Shown here piece after piece: positions 1 through 4,647 of a stretch of DNA of 6,724 bases. The stretch spans positions 1 to 6,724 of the forward strand of contig NZ_LSJY01000150.1 of NCBI RefSeq assembly GCF_001556865.1. The letters are read 5' to 3'. The notes beneath the pieces were generated by a model, which was given only the letters and a program-made list of their open reading frames with translations, had not been told where the DNA came from and searched no databases. Numbering within the stretch: the first letter of the stretch is position 1; each line of letters begins with the position of its first letter. This DNA is from Sphingobium sp. CCH11-B1. Its GTDB lineage: Bacteria; Pseudomonadota; Alphaproteobacteria; Sphingomonadales; Sphingomonadaceae. The translations under genes and the position numbers were made by a program.

Positions 1-461
1 TCCGTCCAATCTCCGCCAAGCATGCTCAAGCTTCACGATTTTTGCAACAGAGCCAAAAGTCGCTGCTCACCATGCACCCCGATTACTTCCTGCTATCCGG
101 GGGGTTGGAGCGGGCGCTGTATCGCATCGCGCGCAAGCATGTCGGCGCGCAGCAGGGTGGGTGGGTGTGCCGGGTGGAGCTGCTACGCGACAAGACCGGC
201 AGCGACGCCCAGCCCAAGGAGTTCAACCGGATGCTCCGGCGGGTGATCGAGGCCGACCAGCTCCCCGACTATACGATGGAGACGACCGAGACGGCCGACA
301 AAAGCCCCGCCGTCCTGTTCAGGCGACGCGGCGAGGCCGAGGCGCTGGCGCTTGCCGAGCGGATGCGGGCCGAAGAGGAGCGGCGCGCGCGCTTCGACGT
401 CGATCGCCGGCGAACCGAGGAGGTCGACGCCCGCATGGATCGGCTCGCCGGGCGTCGCTGA
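1..461 (+). CDS. repA: Replication initiator protein A (RPA/RepA family), C-terminal part
   Basis: This is the 3' part of a plasmid replication initiator; the frame is open to the left edge (first whole codon at base 3), leaving 152 residues, so the true start lies outside the window. Visible residues 27-48 contain DYFLLSGGLERALYRIARKH, the hallmark of the RPA family of alphaproteobacterial plasmids, followed by GW (about 54) and an ELLRDKTGSD segment that fits the winged-helix DNA-binding fold of iteron-binding initiators. The last 45 or so residues are a charged Arg/Glu-rich tail, probably helical. The protein should bind the repeats that begin at its own stop codon and recruit the host replisome. 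The TGA stop (459-461) shares its A with the first iteron, so gene and origin are fused without spacing. The family call is strong from the motif; the first 20 visible residues are less typical, so a rearrangement just left of the window cannot be excluded. Confidence 0.85.
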   Translation, partial: RPISAKHAQASRFLQQSQKSLLTMHPDYFLLSGGLERALYRIARKHVGAQQGGWVCRVELLRDKTGSDAQPKEFNRMLRRVIEADQLPDYTMETTETADKSPAVLFRRRGEAEALALAERMRAEEERRARFDVDRRRTEEVDARMDRLAGRR

Positions 462-511
462 CTATCGGGGTTTCACCCACCGCAGCCGTCACTATCGGGG
501 TTTCGCCCACC
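461..511 (+). repeat. Iterons 1 and 2 (class A) of the plasmid origin
   Basis: Two 21-bp direct repeats lie at 461-481 and 491-511. They share the core CGGGGTTTC(A/G)CCCACC preceded by ACTAT and differ at one base. Their ends are 30 bp apart. They directly follow the rep stop codon and match the class A copy at 681-700, so they are most likely Rep binding sites. The core contains a short dyad (GGG..CCC), common in iterons. Confidence 0.85.
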
Positions 512-571
512 GGCCCGAGTCGACCGGCCGGCCGCACCGCGCCGCGATCGAGGCCGAACGGCCCGCCAGCT

Positions 572-580
572 TGTGGATAA
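572..580 (-). promoter_or_regulatory. DnaA box
   Basis: The minus strand reads TTATCCACA, a perfect match to the DnaA box consensus TTATNCACA. It sits in the gap between the two iteron groups, where a DnaA recruitment site is expected in an iteron-type origin. It is the only such box found in the window. Confidence 0.8.
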
Positions 581-613
581 CCGTCCCGGAAAGCCGCTTT
601 TCAGGATTGGCGG

Positions 614-700
614 ACTCGGGGGATCACCCACCATCGCTTCGGGGGATCACCCACCGGACTATCGGGGGATCACCCACCGAATCACGGGGTTTCACCCACC
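614..700 (+). repeat. Iterons 3-6 (three class B, one class A)
   Basis: Three class B iterons with core CGGGGGATCACCCACC end at 632, 655 and 678; a class A iteron (CGGGGTTTCACCCACC) follows at 681-700. The ends are 23, 23 and 22 bp apart, about two helical turns, so bound Rep molecules would line up on one DNA face. The copy at 658-678 keeps the ACTAT lead seen in iterons 1 and 2. The two classes differ only in the central GAT/TTT bases, while CGGGG and CACCCACC are constant. Confidence 0.88.
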
Positions 701-749
701 ATGCACATCCGCAACTGCCTGATAGCAAAGCGAAGATTCCGCTTCGCGC

Positions 750-800
750 GGCCCTTAACCTTCTTAACGATTCCTCTTTAACAGAATCTCTTAACCCCGA
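750..800. other. Putative DNA unwinding element of the origin
   Basis: An AT-rich stretch in otherwise GC-rich DNA: 761-795 is about 31% GC by hand count. It holds four TTAAC repeats starting at 755, 764, 778 and 791, three of them preceded by C (CTTAAC). Its position about 50 bp beyond the iterons matches the unwinding element of iteron origins. A small stem (GCGAAG 730-735 / CTTCGC 742-747) lies between the iterons and this stretch. The role is inferred from position and composition. Confidence 0.55.
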
Positions 801-1264
801 GCGGCACCGCTGGACCCGCAGAAGCCCGTTAGGCTAGGACAACGGCAGCTCCCTCCATCAACGACATCACACGTCCGAAAGGGGGAAACGGAATCGGCCT
901 AACGGCCGATGCGCTTTAGTTGCGTGCCGCCTTCGGCGTCACCAGGGCGGCGCAAGCGCCGCAGGCTTTCCGGAAAAGCCAAGCGCGACCGGCGGCGCTT
1001 CGACTTCGAGCGACAGTGACCGGCAAATCGGTCTCAGGGGCGGGTTTCCGGGCCGTGGTGCGCCGATCGAGAAGCGAGGGGAGGGCAGAGCCCTACGAAG
1101 GCCAGGGCAGCGCCAGCGCGGCCCCTCGCGCTAACTGGTCAGATCGACTATGACGTGCGAAGCGAGCTGCCCAGCGATCGCGACCGGACCCGCCGCGGCT
1201 GCTACCCGTAGCGGGTCCAACTTCCGGCCCGGCGGTGTGTGGACTTCGTGCTTTCGGCGACCGT
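801..1264. other. Gene-free region with several perfect inverted repeats
   Basis: I see no convincing gene between the origin and traG. The region is rich in perfect stems: ATCGGCC 893-899 / GGCCGAT 904-910 with a 4-nt loop; GCCGCC 926-931 / GGCGGC 946-951; AAGCGCCGC 954-962 / GCGGCGCTT 992-1000 enclosing GGCTTT 964-969 / AAAGCC 975-980; GCGAGGGG 1074-1081 / CCCCTCGC 1122-1129 enclosing AGGGC 1082-1086 / GCCCT 1090-1094; and GGACCCGC 1186-1193 / GCGGGTCC 1211-1218. None has a clear T-tract. The last lies 46-79 bp past the traG stop and could help end the transfer transcript. The others could form a structured RNA, a single-strand origin, or be chance in GC-rich DNA. A small frame at 920-1153 is not supported as a gene. 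Confidence 0.45.
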
Positions 1265-2830
1265 TCAGGCCGGATCGAACAACCCGGCAAACTCGCGCTG
1301 ATCGTAATAGCGGATTTTTTCGACCGCGAGCGGGTGTTCGCCCTGGCGCAGCAACAGAACCTGGTCGGGCCGCATCCGCATGATTTCGTCAGGGGTGGCG
1401 AGCCGCCGGGCGGTGACGTGTGCGCTGACGCTTTCCGAGGGGCCAGCGCGGTTTTCACCCCAGCCGGTGCCGCGCGAGGTGCTGACGGTATCATATTCCA
1501 GCGTCGTGTCGCCGATCGTGCGCGAGAGCATGTCGGCGGTTGCGTGATCGTTGACCCCGAACGCTTGGATCACGCCGGCGTTGGACATGAACGTACCAGC
1601 GCGCTCGCCATAGTTCGCCTTGAGCTGGTGCATGTCCTGGAGGATCGGCCAGAGTTGGAGGCCATAGCCCGCCATCAGCCCCATCGCGCGCTCCACCGGC
1701 TCCAGACGGCCAAGCGCGGCGAACTCGTCGAGCAGGAACAATACCGGACGGGCAGGGCGGGCGGTCGATCGCGCCATGTCGGTGACGGCTTGCGACACCA
1801 GGAGGCGCAGCCAGCGGGCATAGGTGTCGAGCCGATCGGGCGGCAGGCACAGGAACACCGTGGCGGTCGATTCCTTCAATCCCGCGAACGTGAAATCCGA
1901 CGTGGCCGTGCTGGCGACGATGCGCGGGCTATCGAGAAAGTGGGTATGGCGCTGGGCCGACGACAGCACGCCCGCGGCTTCGCGATCGGACTTGCCGAGC
2001 TGGCGGTTGGCGGCGCGCGCGACCAGGCCACCGGCACCGGCGCTGTCCTGCATCGCGGCTAGCAGATCGGCGAAGCGGGCAGGGGCAAGCGTCAGATACT
2101 CGCGCACCGTCGCCAGCGTCCGGCGATCGAGGGGTTCGGTGGTGACGACATGGAGGATCAGCCCGGCGATGAGCGCCTTGGCTTCCTCGTTCCAGTGCGC
2201 TTCGCCGGACTGTCCCGGCGCGTCATGGACCAGGGCGTCGGCGAGCGTGTTGGCATCTTCCGCGAGATCGAGGCTGGCGGGATCGAGCCGATCGAGCGGA
2301 TTGTAGCAGGCAGGGGGCCGGCCCGACACACCGAACGGATCGAGGCACCAGACCGGCCCCTTGGTGGCGCGGGCGCGGGCGGTGACACGCGCGTTCTCAC
2401 CCTTGGGGTCGATGCAGATCACCGAGCGATCGAGCAGCAGCAGGTTGGGGATGATCGTGCCGACACCCTTCCCCGACCGGGTCGGAGCCATCGTCAGCAG
2501 ATGTGCCGCGCCGTCATAGCGGAGCAGCTTCCCCGATTTGGCGGAGCGGCCGATCAGGAGATCCCCGCTCGCTTCCAGCTTTCGCACGTCGGCGCGGTCG
2601 CCGAAGCGGGCCGACCCCAGCAGCTCGCTTTGCCGGTTGGCGGCGCGGCTGTTGATGCGCCAGGTGGCGGCGATCAGCCCGACAAGGACCAGGAACGACA
2701 CCGTGCCGGAAATGCTGCCCACCCCGAAGATGCCTTCGAGCCAGCGGGCGGTCGCATAGGTGTAGGCGCTTGCAATCGTAGCGGCGTCTGCTCGCAAACG
2801 GAGCGATTTTCTGCTCACTCTTTCTGCCAC
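1265..2830 (-). CDS. traG: TraG/VirD4-type coupling protein, main part; 5' end displaced by an insertion
   Basis: This is the hexameric inner-membrane ATPase that links the relaxosome to a type IV secretion channel. In the 521-residue open frame from the GTG at 2830, residues about 41-58 form a hydrophobic membrane segment, APTRSGKG (115-122) is the Walker A loop, and VLFLLDEFAALG (about 363-374) is the Walker B region with D368 and E369; both are typical of TraG/VirD4. Only residues from Y25 onward are native. The first 24 (starting MAERVSRKSL) are read from the inverted repeat of the inserted cassette, replacing the original 25-codon start and its first membrane helix. No good ribosome binding site precedes this GTG. 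Joining the native start (3628-3550) to 2754-1265 restores 522 codons in frame. The protein may be non-functional, or weakly made as a chimera. Family assignment is firm; activity is uncertain. Confidence 0.9.
   Translation of the reverse strand: MAERVSRKSLRLRADAATIASAYTYATARWLEGIFGVGSISGTVSFLVLVGLIAATWRINSRAANRQSELLGSARFGDRADVRKLEASGDLLIGRSAKSGKLLRYDGAAHLLTMAPTRSGKGVGTIIPNLLLLDRSVICIDPKGENARVTARARATKGPVWCLDPFGVSGRPPACYNPLDRLDPASLDLAEDANTLADALVHDAPGQSGEAHWNEEAKALIAGLILHVVTTEPLDRRTLATVREYLTLAPARFADLLAAMQDSAGAGGLVARAANRQLGKSDREAAGVLSSAQRHTHFLDSPRIVASTATSDFTFAGLKESTATVFLCLPPDRLDTYARWLRLLVSQAVTDMARSTARPARPVLFLLDEFAALGRLEPVERAMGLMAGYGLQLWPILQDMHQLKANYGERAGTFMSNAGVIQAFGVNDHATADMLSRTIGDTTLEYDTVSTSRGTGWGENRAGPSESVSAHVTARRLATPDEIMRMRPDQVLLLRQGEHPLAVEKIRYYDQREFAGLFDPA
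2755..2760. repeat. Target site duplication, left copy
   Basis: CATAGG directly abuts the left end of the cassette and is repeated at 3550-3555 against its right end. Removing the cassette and one copy restores the traG frame, which supports a 6-bp duplication made on insertion. Confidence 0.85.
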
Positions 2831-2929
2831 TGGCGCATGGCCTCGTGCTCGAATTATCTGCCAGTGTGCTCGCCATCATCCGGCGCTGCTTGCAAACGGG
2901 GCGTCGTGCTCACACTCCCTGCCAGTGGG
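2761..2929 (+). repeat. Left arm of the cassette (56-bp perfect TIR plus diverged extension)
   Basis: Bases 2761-2816 are the exact reverse complement of 3494-3549. Beyond these, repeats of the type TGCTCNNATTATCTGCCA lie at 2812-2833, 2846-2866 and 2907-2929. A second motif, CTGCT(C/T)GCAAACGG(A/G)GCG, occurs at 2788-2805 and 2886-2903 with 16 of 18 bases identical. The spaced copies suggest several transposase binding sites. Confidence 0.85.
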
Positions 2930-2992
2930 TTCTCCAAACCCGTCGCCGGCAGACGCTTTTGCGAAGCGGGTTTCCAGAACAGTTTTGACACG

Positions 2993-3031
2993 CGGCGGGC
3001 CGCAGAAATGCGTTGCGGTCATGGCCCGCCG
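2993..3031. repeat. Inverted repeat upstream of the cassette gene
   Basis: CGGCGGGCC (2993-3001) and GGCCCGCCG (3023-3031) form a perfect 9-bp inverted repeat with a 21-nt spacer. It lies just downstream of a TTGACA (2985-2990) and 83 bp before the cassette gene, where an operator or leader hairpin could act. No good -10 box is found 16-18 bp after the TTGACA, so the promoter remains unproven. Confidence 0.4.
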
Positions 3032-3113
3032 GCAGGATCGTCAGAAAGGAAGGTTTTCGCGAACAGGGCCAGCGCATAATAGGCGATGACACCACGCAAG
3101 CGGAAAGGGTGCG

Positions 3114-3374
3114 ATGACCAAAACCGAAATGCTGGAGACGATGAAACGCCTCGACGCCCATGCGAATGCCCTGCTGCTGATCGGTGCTTCCGATATCGAT
3201 CTGCTCGGCGGCATGTTCGACGTGATGCCGGACTTCAAGGCGCTGCTCGATGCCGGATACGGCGAAGAGATCGAGAGAAACGCCGGTCGCTTCCCCGGCC
3301 TGCACCGCTACGCCGTCATGCTCTCAAATATCGCCGAAGGGATCGCGGACGGCTCCATCCGGGTGCCACGCTGA
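3114..3374 (+). CDS. Unknown 86-residue cargo protein of the insertion cassette
   Basis: I do not recognise this protein. The ATG at 3114 follows a purine-rich ribosome binding site (GGAAAGGG, 3102-3109) by four bases. The 86 residues start MTKTEMLETMKRLDAHANAL, are acidic to neutral and mostly helical in character, have no cysteine, no clear membrane segment and no signal peptide, and contain FPGLHRY near residue 60. Because it is the only gene between the two transposon-like arms and ends seven bases before the right arm, it looks like passenger cargo rather than a transposase fragment: it has no DDE motifs or recognisable helix-turn-helix. It runs opposite to traG. About 180 bp of upstream sequence with an inverted repeat leaves room for its own promoter. 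It could be a regulator, an antitoxin-like factor or a host-interaction protein; nothing in the sequence decides this. That it is coding is supported by its start signals and position. Confidence 0.65.
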   Translation: MTKTEMLETMKRLDAHANALLLIGASDIDLLGGMFDVMPDFKALLDAGYGEEIERNAGRFPGLHRYAVMLSNIAEGIADGSIRVPR

Positions 3375-3381
3375 CGCCACT

Positions 3382-3549
3382 CCCGCTGGCAGATAATGTG
3401 AGCAGGCGACCATGACTGCGAGCAGCGCCGGATGATGGCGAGCACATTGGCAATTAGCGTGAGCAGACTGCTCCGCCCATTGTCAGATAATCCGAGCAGA
3501 AAATCGCTCCGTTTGCGAGCAGACGCCGCTACGATTGCAAGCGCCTACA
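3382..3549 (-). repeat. Right arm of the cassette (inverted copy)
   Basis: Read on the minus strand, this arm aligns with the left arm along its whole length. The outer 56 bp (3494-3549) are identical, as is a 25-bp inner block (3421-3445); the rest has diverged. Copies of the TGCTCNNATTATCTGCCA repeat, on the minus strand, lie at 3476-3498, 3443-3465 and 3382-3404. Uneven divergence, with exact termini and a loose interior, fits selection on the ends for transposition. Confidence 0.85.
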
Positions 3550-3628
3550 CATAGGCGGCGACGAACGAGACGACGATCGCGAGCCGCCAGGAGATCGGTC
3601 GACGCCCGCCGATGAGCGGCCCCGCCAT
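3545..3628 (-). pseudogene. traG: Original 5' end of traG, severed by the insertion
   Basis: The frame starts at an ATG that overlaps the upstream gene's stop (TGATG) and encodes 27 residues before running into a TAG created at the cassette boundary. The first 25 or 26 codons, ending WRLAIVVSFVAAY, are native and form the first membrane helix typical of TraG/VirD4 N-termini. Splicing at the target duplication joins ..FVAAY to ATARWLEG.. of the main part without a frame change. This is direct evidence that traG was once intact and began here. It is likely still translated through coupling, giving only a short hydrophobic peptide. Confidence 0.85.
3550..3555. repeat. Target site duplication, right copy
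   Basis: CATAGG, the second copy of the 6-bp duplication flanking the cassette. It falls within the severed traG start. Confidence 0.85.
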
Positions 3629-3912
3629 CAGCGCGCCGCCGCGACGGGCGTAATCGGCAGGGACCGATCGGAGTCGGGATGATCGAGCAGCCGGAGCAGG
3701 ATTTGCGTGGCGAGGGGAGGGGGGACCGCCTCGACCAGCATCATCTCGAAGAACGCATCGTCGTTGGGCGTCGGGATCATGTCCTCGATCACGAGGTTGG
3801 CGCGCGAGTCCGCCATGTCCTCGCGCCACATGGCGACTTCCGCCGGCGTGCCGCGCGTGAAATCCATCGCGCGCACTTCGGCGCGGATCGCCTCGATATC
3901 GAAATCCGCCAT
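3628..3912 (-). CDS. Small transfer-operon protein, possibly VbhA-type antitoxin-like
   Basis: A 94-residue protein starting MADFDIEAIRAEVRAMDF. The ATG (3912) overlaps the traD stop as TGATG and is preceded by a strong GGAGG seven bases upstream. Its own stop overlaps the traG ATG in the same way, so it is translationally coupled between traD and traG. The stretch SRANLVIEDMIPTPNDD (about residues 36-52), followed by a short helix, resembles the VbhA antitoxin pattern (asxxLEGlxPTPExx) found in conjugative elements that carry Fic toxins. However, the usual inhibitory (S/T)xxxE(G/N) motif is degenerate here: N precedes E by four and D follows it. No Fic gene lies in the window. Gene reality is well supported by signals and context; the VbhA link is a weak pattern match and it may simply be an accessory transfer protein of unknown role. 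Confidence 0.75.
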   Translation of the reverse strand: MADFDIEAIRAEVRAMDFTRGTPAEVAMWREDMADSRANLVIEDMIPTPNDDAFFEMMLVEAVPPPLATQILLRLLDHPDSDRSLPITPVAAAR

Positions 3913-4136
3913 CAGCTCGCCTCCGTCGTTTCCGCTTCCGCATCGAACGCCCGCTTGCCGCGCCGCTTCCACAGCGCCAGCACGTCGCCGGCATCATCAC
4001 CGCGCGCGCGGCCGGCGAGATCGAGCAGCGCGCCGTAGAGCGTCGCGCGATCGTCGTCGGTCAGCTCGACTAGTCCGGCTTTCTGGACCAGCCCGCCCAG
4101 CTCGATCAGGTGGCGCGTCCGTTCGCGGCGTTGCAC
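3912..4136 (-). CDS. traD: Conjugal transfer protein TraD
   Basis: A small basic accessory protein of Ti/RP4-like transfer systems, thought to act with TraC and TraA at oriT. The 74-residue product begins with RRERTRHLIELGGLVQKAGL, the core of the TraD family, continues TDDDRATLYGALLDLA, and ends with WKRRGKRAFDAEAE. The start chosen is a GTG at 4136, 13 bases after the traC TAG, with AGGG about eight bases ahead; this gives the usual family length. The same frame stays open upstream to a GTG at 4241 (109 residues), but that would overlap traC by 92 bases, so it is less likely. The stop overlaps the next gene's ATG (TGATG). Expression should follow that of traC. The family call is firm; the start is the only doubt. 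Confidence 0.82.
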   Translation of the reverse strand: MQRRERTRHLIELGGLVQKAGLVELTDDDRATLYGALLDLAGRARGDDAGDVLALWKRRGKRAFDAEAETTEAS

Positions 4137-4149
4137 GACCCAGACCCTG

Positions 4150-4479
4150 CTATCCGTTCGCCGTTCCGCCGCTTCCGCCCGCAGCGTCGCCGCCCGGTTC
4201 AGCCGCAGCGCCCGATCCGTCGATTGCAGCAGCGTTGCCACCTTTCCGCCCGCGCCGCTGAAAGAAGGCGGCGCCTTTCACGCGCCACGCCTCCTTCGCT
4301 TCTGTATCCTTGGACGCGACGGCATCGAGCAGCGCGCCGGCGAGCGTTTCCATGTCGAGCGCGTCCGCGCCGGTGGCGGTGACGAGCTGGCCGAGCTGTT
4401 CGATGCGACGTGCCTTGATCGCCTTGGCACGGTTCTCCAGCGCCTTCAGCTCCGCATCATAGTCGCGCACCTTGCGCAT
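4150..4479 (-). CDS. traC: Conjugal transfer protein TraC
   Basis: First gene of the leftward transfer operon, diverging from traA across oriT. The 109-residue product starts MRKVRDYDAELKALENRAKA, a coiled-coil-prone helix rich in Lys, Arg and Glu, followed by QLGQLVTATGADALDMETLA and EAWRVKGAAFF, a layout typical of the TraC family of relaxosome accessory proteins. The last 30 residues are a Gly/Ala-rich, probably disordered tail. The ATG at 4479 is preceded by a strong AAGGAGAG; a longer frame to 4566 lacks such a site and would run across the oriT side, so it was rejected. TraC is expected to help TraA bind or shape oriT DNA. Sphingomonad annotations sometimes swap the names TraC and TraD. 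Confidence 0.82.
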   Translation of the reverse strand: MRKVRDYDAELKALENRAKAIKARRIEQLGQLVTATGADALDMETLAGALLDAVASKDTEAKEAWRVKGAAFFQRRGRKGGNAAAIDGSGAAAEPGGDAAGGSGGTANG

Positions 4480-4590
4480 GGTGCTCTCTCCTTCCGCGTC
4501 AGGTCCACCGCAGCCTAGCAAACGAGAGCGGACAGGCAACCCACAACCGGAACGTTCGGCAGTCAATCACAGGAGCGAAGCGAATGATGA

Positions 4591-4623
4591 GTGCGCGCTT
4601 ATACGTCGTTGCCGACGTGCGCC
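4591..4623 (-). other. oriT: Origin of transfer core (MobQ/Ti type)
   Basis: Between divergent traC and traA lies GTGCGCGCTTATACGTCG (4591-4608), which resembles the Ti-plasmid and RSF1010-type nic region (GGCGCA-TTATACGTCG; TAAGTGCGCCCT on the other strand). It is followed by a perfect hairpin, ACGTCG 4603-4608 / CGACGT 4613-4618, with loop TTGC, and by a second TGCGC. Hairpin next to nic is the standard layout for relaxases with a TraA/MobA fold, such as the one encoded 25 bp away. The nick is expected on the minus strand within the GCGCGCAC stretch; the exact bond cannot be told. Promoters for traC and traA probably lie in 4480-4647, but no convincing boxes are seen. Confidence 0.75.
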
Positions 4624-4647
4624 CAGAAGTGCAATAAGCAGGGCGTC

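Larger units (their letters stand above)
2761..3549. mobile_element. 789-bp transposase-less insertion cassette inside traG
   Basis: The element starts TGTAGGCG and ends CGCCTACA. Its terminal 56 bp (2761-2816 and 3494-3549) are perfect inverted repeats, and it is flanked by a 6-bp duplication, CATAGG. The two arms stay alignable for about 169 bp (2761-2929 and 3382-3549), with a second perfect 25-bp block at 2866-2890 and 3421-3445. Each arm carries three ~22-bp repeats of the type TGCTCNNATTATCTGCCA. The inside holds one 86-codon gene on the plus strand and no transposase. TG...CA ends with several internal binding-type repeats are known from IS21, Tn552 and Tn7-like elements; the parent family cannot be decided here. 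It is best described as a mobile insertion cassette mobilised in trans, inserted in antisense orientation to traG. Boundaries are certain from frame restoration; the family is inference. Confidence 0.9.

Noticed and set aside
461..700. Repeat cluster resembling a CRISPR array
   Set aside because: The units are 16-21 bp, irregularly spaced, with gaps of only a few bases inside the main group, and lie next to rep with a DnaA box: iterons, not CRISPR.
920..1153. 77-codon open frame after the origin
   Set aside because: It has no ATG start or ribosome binding site, is Arg/Ala-rich, and coincides with inverted repeats; more likely structured non-coding DNA.
1186..1218. Rho-independent terminator of traG
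   Set aside because: The 8-bp stem is perfect, but the loop is 17 nt and no T-tract follows on the minus strand, so it is noted only as an inverted repeat.
2985..3013. Candidate promoter for the cassette gene (TTGACA at 2985-2990)
   Set aside because: The -35 is perfect but no acceptable -10 box lies 16-18 bp downstream (AATGCG/ATGCGT), so it is not called as a promoter.
1235..3079. Long plus-strand open frames (1235-2062, 2150-3079) opposite traG
   Set aside because: They are antisense to a gene with clear Walker motifs, have no family resemblance, and the second runs through the cassette boundary. They are shadows of GC-rich coding DNA.
2910..3305. 131-codon minus-strand frame inside the cassette
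   Set aside because: It is antisense to the better-supported 3114-3374 gene, has no ribosome binding site and shows no transposase motifs.
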